64,000 nt of DNA from Tessaracoccus oleiagri (GTDB taxonomy: Bacteria; Actinomycetota; Actinomycetes; Propionibacteriales; Propionibacteriaceae). The DNA is taken from assembly GCF_900103275.1 (NCBI RefSeq), contig NZ_FNGP01000001.1, forward strand, positions 124,001 through 188,000, read 5' to 3'. Under the pieces are notes generated by a model. It saw nothing but the letters and a program-made list of their open reading frames with translations. It was not told where the DNA came from and searched no databases. Positions 25,452 to 34,639 of the stretch are shown piece after piece. Positions within the stretch are counted from its first letter, which is position 1; each line of letters opens with the position of its first letter. A program made the position numbers and the translations under genes.

Positions 25452-26939
25452 TCAGGCGGACGTGCCGACCAGCTCGGTCTCGCGCTCGTCGTCGCCGGCG
25501 TTGTACTTGTCCTGGATGGCCTGGCCGACCTCCTGGTCGATGTTCTTCCAGTACTCGAACACGCGGGAGAGCACGGGCTCCACGACGCCGTCGAGGGAGC
25601 CCACGACGGTGTCGACGAGGCGGGCGCGCTGCTCGTCGTCGTAGACGCCGCGGACGAGGTTGTGAGCCTGAACCCAGTCGCTGTCCTCGGCGTGCAGCGT
25701 GTAGGCCGAACGCACGAGTTCGCCGTCGGCCTCCCATCCGTTCTCCACCACGCCCTCGGACTGGTAGCTACGGCCGTACGAGTTCGGCGCGTACACCGGG
25801 GCGTCGCCGCTGTGGTGGTACTGCATGAACCCCTCCTTGTCGTAGGAGTTCACTGCGTTGATGGGCTGGTTCACCGGCAGCTGGTTGTAGTTGGTGCCGA
25901 TGCGGTGGCGCTGCGCGTCCGGGTAGGAGAACACGCGGGCGAGCAGCATCTTGTCGGGCGAGACGCCGGTGCCGGGCACGGTGTTCGACGGCGAGAACGC
26001 CGCCTGCTCGATCTGCGCGTAGTGGTTGACCGGGTTCTCGTTGAGCGTGTACTTGCCCACCTCGATGCGCGGGTAGTCCGCCTTCGGCCACACCTTGGTG
26101 AGGTCAAACGGGTTGAAGCGGTACGTCTTGGCGTCCTCGTACGGCATGACCTGCACGTGCAGCGTCCAGCTCGGGTACTCGCCGCGCTGGATGGCCTCGA
26201 AGAGGTCGCGACGGTGGAAGTCGGCATCCTCGCCCGCGAGGCGGGTGGCCTCCTCGCCCGACATGTTCTCGACGCCCTGGTCGCTCAGGAAGTGGTACTT
26301 CACGAAGAACCGCTCACCCTGCGCGTTGACCCACATGTAGGTGTGCGAGGAGTAGCCGTTCATGGTGCGCCAGCTGCGGGGCAGGCCGCGGTCACCCATG
26401 AGGTAGGAGACCTGGTGGGCGGATTCGGGCGAGAGGGTCCAGAAGTCCCACTGCATGTTCGCCGAGCGGAGGCCGGAGTCCGGCGTGCGCTTCTGCGAGT
26501 GGATGAAGTCGGGGAACTTCATGGGGTCGCGGACGAAGAAGACCGGCGTGTTGTTGCCGACGATGTCGAGGTTGCCCTCGTCGGTGTAGAAGCGGGCGGC
26601 GAAGCCGCGCACGTCGCGCCAGGTGTCCGGGGAGCCGAGCTCGCCCGCGACGGTGGAGAAGCGGTGCAGGGTGCGGACCTTCGCGCCGGGCTGGAAGACG
26701 GACGCCTTGGTGTAGGCGGTGACGTCGCCGGTGACCTCGAAGGTGCCGAAGGCGCCCGAGCCCTTGGCGTGCGGGCTGCGCTCGGGGACGCGCTCGCGGT
26801 CGAAGCGGGCCAGCTTCTGCACCAGGTTGACGTCGTGGAGCAGCAGGGGCCCATTGGGGCCGACGCTCAGCGACAGCGCGTCGGACTCGCGGCGCTCACC
26901 GCTCTCGGTGGTGGACGGGACGTTCGGATCGAACTTCAT
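25452..26939 (-). CDS. katA: Heme catalase, clade 3-type
   Basis: 495 residues, small-subunit monofunctional catalase. The distal-side region [21 protein letters not shown] carries the catalytic His, and [28 protein letters not shown] and the proximal heme-ligand helix [23 protein letters not shown] are all present. It detoxifies hydrogen peroxide in the cytoplasm. ATG 26939 has AGGAG seven bases upstream. It follows the Fur-family gene by ten bases and is surely co-transcribed, indicating peroxide- or iron-responsive control. Confidence 0.96.
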   Translation of the reverse strand: MKFDPNVPSTTESGERRESDALSLSVGPNGPLLLHDVNLVQKLARFDRERVPERSPHAKGSGAFGTFEVTGDVTAYTKASVFQPGAKVRTLHRFSTVAGELGSPDTWRDVRGFAARFYTDEGNLDIVGNNTPVFFVRDPMKFPDFIHSQKRTPDSGLRSANMQWDFWTLSPESAHQVSYLMGDRGLPRSWRTMNGYSSHTYMWVNAQGERFFVKYHFLSDQGVENMSGEEATRLAGEDADFHRRDLFEAIQRGEYPSWTLHVQVMPYEDAKTYRFNPFDLTKVWPKADYPRIEVGKYTLNENPVNHYAQIEQAAFSPSNTVPGTGVSPDKMLLARVFSYPDAQRHRIGTNYNQLPVNQPINAVNSYDKEGFMQYHHSGDAPVYAPNSYGRSYQSEGVVENGWEADGELVRSAYTLHAEDSDWVQAHNLVRGVYDDEQRARLVDTVVGSLDGVVEPVLSRVFEYWKNIDQEVGQAIQDKYNAGDDERETELVGTSA

Positions 26940-26949
26940 GTGTTTCTCC

Positions 26950-27402
26950 TCACTTGGACGGTTCGGCAGCGTTACGTTCTGCGCGGGCCCGGCAGTCGGC
27001 GCACAGGCCCCTGAAGATGACCTCGGCGACTTCGATGCTGAAGCCGTGGTCGTCGGTGGGCGGCACCATGCAGGGCGCCTCCCCCACCGGGCAGGGGACA
27101 TCCTCCAGTCGGCCGCATCCGGTGCAGACGATGTGGTGGTGGTTGTCCCCGAGCTCGAGTTCGTACTGCGCGCCGCGGCCATCCACCGCGACACGTCGAA
27201 GGATCCCGGCATCGGTGAGCGCCCCGAGGACGTCGTAGATGGCCTGCTTCGAGACGGACCCGAGCCGGTCCCGCACTTCCCCGGCGATCTCCTCCGCGGT
27301 GGCGTGCGGACGTTCCTTGACCACCGCGATGGTGGCCAACCGGGGTGCGGTGACGCGCAGGCTAGCGTCCCGGAGGGAGGCTGAGTGCTGCTCGTTGTTC
27401 AC
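26950..27402 (-). CDS. Fur-family regulator (FurA/CatR/PerR-like)
   Basis: 150 residues. Winged-helix N-terminus ([47 protein letters not shown]), then the metal-binding [12 protein letters not shown] motif and a C-terminal CADC pair for structural zinc. Next to a catalase gene, this is most likely a peroxide sensor repressing its own operon, like FurA-KatG of mycobacteria and CatR-CatA of Streptomyces. GTG 27402 is the start because TATTCT ends six bases upstream. Confidence 0.9.
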   Translation of the reverse strand: MNNEQHSASLRDASLRVTAPRLATIAVVKERPHATAEEIAGEVRDRLGSVSKQAIYDVLGALTDAGILRRVAVDGRGAQYELELGDNHHHIVCTGCGRLEDVPCPVGEAPCMVPPTDDHGFSIEVAEVIFRGLCADCRARAERNAAEPSK

Positions 27403-27408
27403 GCCCCC

Positions 27409-27437
27409 AGAATACCGAAGAATCTGGACTTGATCAA
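27409..27437 (-). promoter_or_regulatory. Leaderless promoter of the fur-katA operon
   Basis: On the minus strand, -35 TTGATC (27437-27432), 17-bp spacer and -10 TATTCT (27414-27409), then six bases to GTG 27402. A run of seven adenines on the plus strand lies just upstream. I see no perfect Fur box, but the regulator probably binds here. Confidence 0.75.
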
Positions 27438-27464
27438 AAAAACGTCAGTGTATGAAAAAGACTC

Positions 27465-28598
27465 TCAGAGGTTCACGACATCGGCGAAGCGCGCCTCCAC
27501 GGTGAGCTCCGCCACCCCCTTCATGGGCGACACCACCGCGGAGACGAGCTCGGCCCGGGCGAGGTGCGCCGCCCCCAGCGCGACCGCGAACTGGTCCAGT
27601 TCCGAGATGACCACCGCGGGTGGGTGCTGCAACCGTCGCGCGAGCGCCTCCTCCACCGCGGCGATGTCCAGGTCCGCCATTTCGACGAACCCGCCTCCAA
27701 GCACCAGGACCTCCGGATCGACGACGGCGGTGGCGAGCACGAGACCGGGGATGGCCTCCCGCATGTATTCCTTCGCGCGCTCGGTGGCGCTCGCGTCGCC
27801 GGCCAGCGCCGCCGAGACCACGTCGTGGATGTCCTGCGCCTCACCGGCGCGCGCCCCTGGCAACAGGTTCTCCCAGGTGAGGTCCCCCGCGGCGCCGTGA
27901 GCACCGAGCCTCGGCTGCCCGGCGAGCAGGAGGCCGAGGGTGGGACGCCAACCGAGGTGCACGAGCAGGACGTCGTCGTGCCCGCTGGCCGCGCCGTCGA
28001 TGTGCTCCGCCCAAGTGGCGGCTTGCGCGTCGCCGTAGACGATCCACGGGCTGGGCATGACCTGCGCCGCGATCTCGCGCACCGGCTTGTCCATACCCTC
28101 CAGCACGGCGCCATCCTCCATGAGTGCCTCGCTCAGACGCCGCGAGGCCGCGACGCCGCTCAGCCAGACGGGCTCCCCCGAGACGTCGGCGAGCACGTCG
28201 TCGAGCAGCGCCCGCACGTCCTCGACCCGCTCTTCGACGGGCCGGTCGGCCTCGAACAGGGCCTCCCCCCGAGCGGCGACCTCTCCCTGCACGGTCATCC
28301 GTACCGCTCGGGCGGCATGTCCGCCGAGCTCTATCCCGAGCACCGAACCGGGCTGCTCGCGCAGCATGTACACCTGGGCCGGGCGGCCGCGTCGCTGCTC
28401 CTCCGCCCCGTGCGAGTCCACCCAACCCTTCGACTCGAGGCCCTTCAGCACCTGGCCGAGCGAGGCGGCGGTGAGCCCTGTGGCTTTGGCCAGATCCGAG
28501 ACCCGCATGGGCGCGGCCGCTTCTCTGAGTGCGTCGAAGACGACGTACTCGTTCCACTGCCGGATGAATCTTGGATCCGCGCTGCGCGGAATGGTCAC
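27465..28598 (-). CDS. ROK-family transcriptional regulator (NagC/XylR type)
   Basis: 377 residues. N-terminal winged helix (MRVSDLAKATGLTAASLGQVLKGLESKGWVDS) is joined to a ROK sugar-kinase-like domain (VLGIELGGHAARAVRM, LVLATAVVDPEVLVLGGGFVE). The canonical ROK zinc signature CxCGxxGC is not present in the stretch where it is expected (LGAHGAAGDLTWENLLPG), so metal binding and kinase activity are unlikely. GTG 28598 follows a GGGGGAA ribosome site. It stands alone with no sugar genes adjacent; target and effector are unknown. Confidence 0.85.
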   Translation of the reverse strand: MTIPRSADPRFIRQWNEYVVFDALREAAAPMRVSDLAKATGLTAASLGQVLKGLESKGWVDSHGAEEQRRGRPAQVYMLREQPGSVLGIELGGHAARAVRMTVQGEVAARGEALFEADRPVEERVEDVRALLDDVLADVSGEPVWLSGVAASRRLSEALMEDGAVLEGMDKPVREIAAQVMPSPWIVYGDAQAATWAEHIDGAASGHDDVLLVHLGWRPTLGLLLAGQPRLGAHGAAGDLTWENLLPGARAGEAQDIHDVVSAALAGDASATERAKEYMREAIPGLVLATAVVDPEVLVLGGGFVEMADLDIAAVEEALARRLQHPPAVVISELDQFAVALGAAHLARAELVSAVVSPMKGVAELTVEARFADVVNL

Positions 28599-28746
28599 AG
28601 TTCCCCCTTGACCCCGTGGCCGAGCATCCCCCCTCGGTCTAAGTAAAGAGTAGGGCGTATTTCCCGTTCCCAAAAGGGCCGACGCCGTTTTGATGCGAAT
28701 CCGTATCCGGCCGCGCACCCCATCCGGCCGGTTGAATCCCGCGACT

Positions 28747-28752
28747 TACAGT
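28747..28752 (+). promoter_or_regulatory. Possible leaderless -10 of the P-type ATPase gene
   Basis: TACAGT hexamer ending six bases before ATG 28759. GGAGG in between is too close to act as a ribosome site, so a leaderless start is plausible. The 160-bp divergent gap to the ROK gene holds nothing else clear. Confidence 0.45.
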
Positions 28753-28758
28753 GGAGGT

Positions 28759-31536
28759 ATGGAAACCTCCCCAGCACTTCGACGCTCCCACCCGAGCCAA
28801 GTCGACGCGGGGACCATCGCCGAAGAGCTCGGGGTGGACCCCGACCAAGGGCTGACCAAGCACCGGGCCCAGGAGTTGATGGAGGTCCACGGCCCCAACG
28901 AGCTGCGGGCGAAGCCCCCCGTGCCGCTGTGGCGCAAGATCCTGAAGCAGTTCCAGGACCCGCTGATCTACCTGCTCTTCGTGGCCATGCTGATCTCGCT
29001 CGTCGCCTGGCTGTTCGAGGGCGCGACGGGTGCGCCCATCGACGTCATCGTGATCGGCGCAATCGTCATCCTCAACGCCCTCATCGGGCTCGCCCAGGAG
29101 TCGAAGGCCGAGGGCGCCGTCGCCGCCCTCTCGCGCATGACCGCCGCCACGTCCACGGTCCTGCGCGACGGATCGCTCGCCTCGGTCCCGTCGAGCGAAC
29201 TCGTCCCCGGCGACATCCTCGTCCTGGCCGAGGGCGACGCCGTCGGCGCCGACGCCCGTCTCGTGACGGCCACCGGCCTGCGCGTGCAGGAGTCGTCGCT
29301 CACCGGCGAGTCCGAGGCCACGACGAAAGAGCCCGCCACGCTCCACGCGGAGGCCTCCATCGGCGACCGCCACAACATGGTGCACAAGGGCACCGCGGTG
29401 GTGCAGGGGGTGGGCCGCGCCGTCGTCACGGCCACCGGCATGGACACCGAGATGGGCGCCATCGCCGACATGCTCGACTCCACCGAGGAGGACGAGGCAC
29501 CACTGACGAAGGAGATCAACAAGGTCTCCAAGCTGCTGGGCCTCCTCGTCATCGGCATCGCCGTGGTGGTCATGGGCGCGCTGTTCCTGCTCAACGGGGT
29601 CACCAGCGTGGCCGATGCCGTCGAGATCCTGCTGCTCGGTGTATCCCTCGCGGTCGCCGCGGTGCCCGAGGGGCTGCCGGCGATCCTGTCCCTCGTCCTC
29701 GCGCTCGGGGTCCAGTCGCTGGCGAAGCGCAACGCGGTGATGAAGAACCTGCACTCCGTCGAGACGCTGGGGTCCGCGTCGGTGATCGCCTCGGACAAGA
29801 CCGGCACCCTCACGCGCAACGAGATGACCCTGCGACGAGTGGTCACCGCCTCCGGCGAGATCGGCCTGAGCGGCACCGGCTACGAGCCCAGCGGCGAGGT
29901 CGCCACCGACGCCGACGACGCCACGCTGGAGGAGGCACGACTGGTCCTCGGGGGCGGATCCATCGCCAACAACGCCCAACTCACCAACGCCGACGAGGGT
30001 TGGACGATCCAGGGCGACCCGACGGAGGCGGCGTTCCTCGTCGCGCAGCACAAGCTGGAAGGCATCGTCGAGCGCGCCCAGGGCTTCCAGCGGCACGCGG
30101 AGGTGCCGTTCACGTCCGATCGCAAGATGATGTCCGTTGCCGGCTACTCCCCCTACGTCGACCGGCACGTGCTGTTCACCAAGGGCGCACCCGACGTGCT
30201 GCTCGACCACTGCACCCGCCAGCGGGTCGGGGAGGACACCGTCGAACTCGACGACGCGCGGCGCGCGCGCATCCTGACCGACGTGGAGCGGCTGTCTGCC
30301 GAGGGCTACCGGACGCTCGGGGTGGCCTACAAGCACCTGCCCGAGCGGTTCGACGAACTCGGCGAGGAGGCCGAGGACGAGCTCGTCTTCGGCGGCGTCG
30401 TCGGCATCATCGACCCGCCGCGTGACGAGGCCCGCGGCGCCATCCGCGAGGCCCACCGGGCCGGTATCCGCACGGTGATGATCACCGGCGACCACCCCCG
30501 GACCGCCGCCAGCATCGCCGCCGACCTCGGCATCACCGGGCAAGACGCTCGCGCGCTCACCGGCCAGGAGCTCGACCGGCTCACCGACGCGGAGTTCCAG
30601 GAGGCCACCCGCGAGGTCGACGTGTACGCCCGCGTCGCCCCCGAGCACAAGCTGCGCATCGTCGACGCGCTGCAGGCCGACGGCAACGTCGTCGCCATGA
30701 CGGGCGACGGCGTCAACGACGCCCCCGCCCTGAAGACCGCCGACATCGGCATCGCCATGGGCATCACCGGCACCGAGGTCACCAAGGAGTCGGCCCGGAT
30801 GATCCTCGCCGACGACAACTACGCGACGATCGTCGCCGCCGTCCGCCAGGGCCGGGGAATCTTCGACAACATCAGGAAGTTCCTCCGCTTCCTGCTGTCG
30901 TCCAACATGGGCGAGGTGGTCACCGTGTTCTTCGGCGTCGTCCTGGCCGGCGTCATCGGCCTCTCGGACCCCGACGGGGGACTCGCCGTCCCGCTGCTGG
31001 CCACCCAGATCCTCTGGATCAACCTCATCACGGACTCGGGGCCCGCGCTCGCCATGGGTGTGGACCCCGACGACGGCGACCTCATGGCCCGCAAGCCCCG
31101 CCGCCTGGACGACGCGATCATCGACCGCCACATGTGGGGCCGCGTCCTGTTCATCGGCCTCGTGATGGGGGCCGTGACGCTGCTGACGATCGACATGTTC
31201 CTGCCCGGCGGCCTCATCGAGGGCAGCGACAGCCTCGAGGTCGCGCGCACCGCCGGCTTCACCACGCTTGTGTTCGCCCAGCTGTTCAACGCGTTCAACG
31301 CCCGGTCCGACGACCGTTCCGCCTTCCGCGGCATGTTCGCCAACAAGTGGTTGTGGGGTGCGGTGGGGCTCGCGGCGGTCCTGCAGGTCGCCGTGGTGCA
31401 CGTGCCGTTCATGCAGACCGCGTTCGGCACCGTCGACCTCGACCTCGCGCACTGGGGAGTCTCCGTGGCGATGGCGTCGCTGGTGCTTTGGACGGAGGAG
31501 CTCGCCAAGCTGCTGCGACGTCTGTCTGCGCGATGA
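28759..31536 (+). CDS. Cation-transporting P-type ATPase, calcium (PMCA/SERCA) type
   Basis: 925 residues with a P2-type layout: N-terminal cation-ATPase domain, TM helices 1-4, phosphorylation motif DKTGTLT at Asp346, a nucleotide-binding domain with KGAPDVLL, hinge TGDGVNDAPAL, and six C-terminal helices. TM4 VAAVPEGLPA and TM6 WINLITDSGPALAMGVDP are typical of bacterial Ca2+ (or Ca/Mn) pumps rather than heavy-metal or potassium pumps. It probably exports calcium. ATG 28759 is used because homologues start with the LxxHRAQELMEVHGPNEL region shortly after. Confidence 0.88.
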   Translation: METSPALRRSHPSQVDAGTIAEELGVDPDQGLTKHRAQELMEVHGPNELRAKPPVPLWRKILKQFQDPLIYLLFVAMLISLVAWLFEGATGAPIDVIVIGAIVILNALIGLAQESKAEGAVAALSRMTAATSTVLRDGSLASVPSSELVPGDILVLAEGDAVGADARLVTATGLRVQESSLTGESEATTKEPATLHAEASIGDRHNMVHKGTAVVQGVGRAVVTATGMDTEMGAIADMLDSTEEDEAPLTKEINKVSKLLGLLVIGIAVVVMGALFLLNGVTSVADAVEILLLGVSLAVAAVPEGLPAILSLVLALGVQSLAKRNAVMKNLHSVETLGSASVIASDKTGTLTRNEMTLRRVVTASGEIGLSGTGYEPSGEVATDADDATLEEARLVLGGGSIANNAQLTNADEGWTIQGDPTEAAFLVAQHKLEGIVERAQGFQRHAEVPFTSDRKMMSVAGYSPYVDRHVLFTKGAPDVLLDHCTRQRVGEDTVELDDARRARILTDVERLSAEGYRTLGVAYKHLPERFDELGEEAEDELVFGGVVGIIDPPRDEARGAIREAHRAGIRTVMITGDHPRTAASIAADLGITGQDARALTGQELDRLTDAEFQEATREVDVYARVAPEHKLRIVDALQADGNVVAMTGDGVNDAPALKTADIGIAMGITGTEVTKESARMILADDNYATIVAAVRQGRGIFDNIRKFLRFLLSSNMGEVVTVFFGVVLAGVIGLSDPDGGLAVPLLATQILWINLITDSGPALAMGVDPDDGDLMARKPRRLDDAIIDRHMWGRVLFIGLVMGAVTLLTIDMFLPGGLIEGSDSLEVARTAGFTTLVFAQLFNAFNARSDDRSAFRGMFANKWLWGAVGLAAVLQVAVVHVPFMQTAFGTVDLDLAHWGVSVAMASLVLWTEELAKLLRRLSAR

Positions 31537-31547
31537 GGGCGTCACAG

Positions 31548-31697
31548 CGCGGACGAGCAGGTGGTGATCACCGGCGGTCGGGCCGACAGGTGGTGGGGTC
31601 GGCGGCCCCTGGCCGTCACCTTCGGAGGGCAGCCCCGGGAACGCCGTGCCGCGGTTTTCCTATCAGGGCCGCCGACCCCACCACCTGCTCGTCCGCG
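31548..31697. repeat. 150-bp inverted-repeat element
   Basis: The right arm (31666-31697) is complementary to two separate blocks on the left: 31587-31608 (perfect 22 bp with 31666-31687) and 31548-31566 (perfect 19 bp with 31679-31697). The left arm looks like a perfect ~32-bp terminal repeat interrupted by a 29-bp insertion that duplicates CAGGTGGTG. No target-site duplication or ORF is visible. It may be a MITE-like remnant or a large terminator/attenuator after the ATPase gene. Confidence 0.8.
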
Positions 31698-31727
31698 ACC
31701 TACCCACCGGTCGCCGACGGTCGCGCG

Positions 31728-31733
31728 TAAGAT
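31728..31733 (+). promoter_or_regulatory. Leaderless -10 element
   Basis: TAAGAT hexamer ending seven bases before ATG 31741; there is no ribosome site. It fixes the start of the small unknown gene. Confidence 0.6.
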
Positions 31734-31740
31734 CCGTGGC

Positions 31741-32262
31741 ATGGACGAGCCATTGCACCCCGACCTGGAGTTGGCAAGGTACGGCGGCGCGAGGGGGAAG
31801 CAGGACAAGTTCCTCGGGTTCTGGCTGCACCTCGTCGTGGACAGCCGGCAGCACGGCGACCCGCGCAGCCTCGCCAAGCTCGTGAAGCGCTTCTTCGAGG
31901 GTCGGGAGATGGCGGCCGCGGTGGCGTCCGCAGGAGCGCCCGCCGTGCAGGCGGAACTCACCGACGCCGCGCGGCTCTTCTTCGAGTCCAGCCTGAACGA
32001 CTCCCAGTACTCCTCCTCCCTCTTCGGGCTCAAGCGGCTCACTCCCGACGCCGTCCGGGCCAAGGCCGCAGGCGACGCGGCGCGCCTCGTCGCGCTCCTC
32101 GCCCGCGGCGGCCCGCTCGACGGGGCGGCCGAGCCGCTGCCGCGCCTGTTCGTCGACGGTTACCTGGCCGCGATGGCGCCGCACGGGGCGCACGAGTTGC
32201 GGGAGGCCGTCGAGCACCACCCGGCGGCGGGCGACATCATCCGGAGCCTGTTCGAGGACTGA
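31741..32262 (+). CDS. Conserved-looking protein of unknown function
   Basis: 173 residues, no recognised family. It is alpha-helical in appearance, without signal peptide or membrane helix, and has a basic patch FLGFWLHLVVDSRQHGD followed by a segment KRLTPDAVRAKAAGDAARLVALLARGG. Codon use is typical of neighbours, with high third-position GC, so it is a real gene. The start is set by the leaderless promoter; longer upstream in-frame sequence runs into the inverted-repeat element and is not coding-like. Lies 56 bp upstream of the TetR operon. Confidence 0.65.
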   Translation: MDEPLHPDLELARYGGARGKQDKFLGFWLHLVVDSRQHGDPRSLAKLVKRFFEGREMAAAVASAGAPAVQAELTDAARLFFESSLNDSQYSSSLFGLKRLTPDAVRAKAAGDAARLVALLARGGPLDGAAEPLPRLFVDGYLAAMAPHGAHELREAVEHHPAAGDIIRSLFED

Positions 32263-32281
32263 TCCCCGGCCACTAGGGCGT

Positions 32282-32310
32282 TTGGGAAGTGAGTGCTCAC
32301 TCACTAGTAT
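32282..32310 (+). promoter_or_regulatory. Promoter of the TetR-ABC exporter operon
   Basis: -35 TTGGGA (32282-32287) and -10 TAGTAT (32305-32310) with a 17-bp spacer, eight bases before GTG 32319. The spacer is filled exactly by a palindromic operator. Confidence 0.78.
32288..32305. promoter_or_regulatory. TetR-family operator
   Basis: Perfect inverted repeat AGTGAGTG-CT-CACTCACT between -35 and -10. A TGAGTG/CACTCA dyad is common for TetR regulators of efflux genes; repressor binding would exclude polymerase, giving autoregulation. Confidence 0.85.
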
Positions 32311-32318
32311 TGGCGGAC

Positions 32319-32900
32319 GTGACACGAGCCGCACCCATGCCCCGCGAAGAGCGCCGGGCCGCCATCGTCGAGGCGACGATGCCGCTGCTGGAGGAGCACG
32401 GCCTCCAGCTCACCACCAAGCAGGTCGCCGACGCGGCCGGCGTCGCGGAGGGCACCATCTTCCGCGCCTTCGAGTCGCTGCAGGACGTCGTCGACGCCAC
32501 GATTCGCGAGTCGCTCTCCTCCGGCAGGCTGACCCGCCTGCTCGACCAGCAGGAGTTCCCCGGCGACCTCGAGGGCGACACCGCGGCCGCGGTGGAGGCG
32601 ATCGGCCGCCACTACGAGGCCATCAAGACCATGGTCCACCTCGCCCACACCTCCCCCACCGAGGCCCGCAACTGCGCCCGGGAGGGGTTCTTCGAGCGCT
32701 ACCGCGAACTGCTCGCCTTCCTCGAGGCGCGTTTCACGACCCACGCCGACGAACTCACCATCGGCCCCAGGGAGTTCGCGCAGTTGCTCCTCGTCGTCAC
32801 CGGCGGACAGCACACGCACGCCCGGCTGGGGGTCACCTCCCTGCCCAACGACGCACTCGTCGATCTGGCGCTCCACGGCGCCCGGAAGGAACCGCGATGA
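32319..32900 (+). CDS. TetR-family repressor of the ABC exporter
   Basis: 193 residues. The N-terminal helix-turn-helix is LTTKQVADAAGVAEGTIFRAFESLQDVV; the rest is an all-helical ligand domain. GTG 32319 is supported by the promoter; ATG 32337 (MPREERRAA) is an alternative. The stop overlaps the first exporter gene by four bases (ATGA), so the repressor is co-expressed with the pump it presumably controls. Confidence 0.88.
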   Translation: MTRAAPMPREERRAAIVEATMPLLEEHGLQLTTKQVADAAGVAEGTIFRAFESLQDVVDATIRESLSSGRLTRLLDQQEFPGDLEGDTAAAVEAIGRHYEAIKTMVHLAHTSPTEARNCAREGFFERYRELLAFLEARFTTHADELTIGPREFAQLLLVVTGGQHTHARLGVTSLPNDALVDLALHGARKEPR

Positions 32901-34639
32901 TCCGGGATCTCGGGCGGCTCATCAACCGCTACATCCGCCCCTACGCCGGCCTGCTCGCCATCGTCGTGGTCCTGCAGACCGTCGCGACCATCATGAGCCT
33001 CTACCTGCCCACCCTCAACGCACGCATCATCGACCTGGGCGTCGTCCGGGGCGACATCGACTACATCTGGCGCACCGGCATGCTGATGCTCGGGTTCTCG
33101 GTCGTGCAGGTCCTCGCCCAGGTCGGCGCGGTGTGGGCCGGGGCCAACACCTCGATGCAGTTCGGGCGCGACGTCCGGGCCGCCGTCTTCGGCCGGGCCC
33201 TCGGCTTCTCCCAGCAGGAGCTCGGCAAGTTCGGTGCCCCCAGCCTCATCACCCGCACCACCAACGACGTGCAGCAGGTGCAGATGCTCGTCCACATGAC
33301 CGCCATCATGCTGATCGGCGCACCCATCACCATGGCGGGCGGCGTGTTCATGGCCGTGCGGGAGGACTTCGGGCTCACCTGGATCATCCTCGTCGCCGTG
33401 ATCATCCTCGGCGTCGGGATCGTGCTGCTCATCACGTTCATGGGGCCGCTGTTCCAGGTCATGCAGAAGCGGATCGACAACCTCAACCGCGTGCTGCGGG
33501 AGCAGATCACCGGCATCCGGGTGGTGCGGGCGTTCGTCCGCGAGGAGCACGAGGCGAAGCGCTTCGACGTCGCCAACGCCGAACTCACCGACACCACGCT
33601 CAAGGTGGGGCGCCTGATGGTGTTCCTGTTCCCGTTCGTGGGGTTCGTGATGAACCTCTCCACCGTCGGCGTGATGTGGTTCGGCGCCCACCGGATCGCC
33701 GACGGGCAGCTCGAGATCGGGCAGCTGACCGCCTTCATCGCCTACCTCATGCAGATCCTGATCTCCGTGATGATGACGACGATGCTGCTCGTCATGGCGC
33801 CGCGCGCGGCCGTGTGTGCCGACCGCATCCTGGAGGTGCTGGAGACGGAGTCGTCGGTGAAGGACCCCGCGGTGCCCGCGGAGGCGCCCGCGGCCGGCGG
33901 CCTCGTCGAGTTCCGCGACGTGACCTTCTCGTACCCCGGGGCGGAGGCGCCGGTGCTGAGGAACATCAGCTTCACCGCCCGGCCGGGCGAGACGACGGCG
34001 ATCGTCGGCTCCACCGGCGCCGGCAAGTCGACCCTGGTGAGCCTCATCCCGCGCCTGTTCGACGTGACCGGCGGGCAGCTCCTCGTCGACGGCGTCGACG
34101 TGCGCGACTACGAGGCCGACGACCTCTGGGCCCGCATCGGCCTGGTGCCGCAGAAGCCGTACCTGTTCACCGGCTCGGTGGCGGGCAACCTGCGTTACGG
34201 CCGGCCCGAGGCCAGCGACGAGGAGATGTGGGACGCGCTGCGCGTGGCGCAGGCGGAGGGGTTCGTGCGGGAGAAGGAGCACCAGCTCGAGATGGACGTC
34301 TCCCAGGGCGGCACCAACGTCTCCGGCGGCCAGCGGCAGCGCATCGCGATTGCCCGGGCGCTGGTGAAGAAGCCCAAGATCTACATCTTCGACGACTCCT
34401 TCTCCGCCCTCGACGTGGCCACCGACGCCCGGTTGCGTGCGGCGCTGAAGCCCGAGACGGCGGACGCGGCGGTCATCGTCGTGGCGCAGCGGGTCTCCAC
34501 GATCCGGTCCGCGGACCAGATCATCGTGCTCGACCACGGCGAGATCGTCGGCATCGGCACCCATGACGAACTGCTCGTCGACAACTCCACCTACCAGGAG
34601 ATCGTCGAGTCCCAGCTGAGCGCGGAGGCCGCGGCATGA
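32897..34639 (+). CDS. ABC exporter half-transporter A, degenerate nucleotide site
   Basis: 580 residues: type IV exporter with six transmembrane helices (residues ~1-310) fused to an ATPase domain. Walker A GSTGAGKST, signature VSGGQRQR, and Walker B IYIFDDSFSALD, in which the catalytic glutamate is replaced by aspartate. This is the TM287/BmrC-like subunit of heterodimeric multidrug exporters with one weak ATP site. Start and stop both overlap neighbours by four bases. Confidence 0.92.
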   Translation: MIRDLGRLINRYIRPYAGLLAIVVVLQTVATIMSLYLPTLNARIIDLGVVRGDIDYIWRTGMLMLGFSVVQVLAQVGAVWAGANTSMQFGRDVRAAVFGRALGFSQQELGKFGAPSLITRTTNDVQQVQMLVHMTAIMLIGAPITMAGGVFMAVREDFGLTWIILVAVIILGVGIVLLITFMGPLFQVMQKRIDNLNRVLREQITGIRVVRAFVREEHEAKRFDVANAELTDTTLKVGRLMVFLFPFVGFVMNLSTVGVMWFGAHRIADGQLEIGQLTAFIAYLMQILISVMMTTMLLVMAPRAAVCADRILEVLETESSVKDPAVPAEAPAAGGLVEFRDVTFSYPGAEAPVLRNISFTARPGETTAIVGSTGAGKSTLVSLIPRLFDVTGGQLLVDGVDVRDYEADDLWARIGLVPQKPYLFTGSVAGNLRYGRPEASDEEMWDALRVAQAEGFVREKEHQLEMDVSQGGTNVSGGQRQRIAIARALVKKPKIYIFDDSFSALDVATDARLRAALKPETADAAVIVVAQRVSTIRSADQIIVLDHGEIVGIGTHDELLVDNSTYQEIVESQLSAEAAA

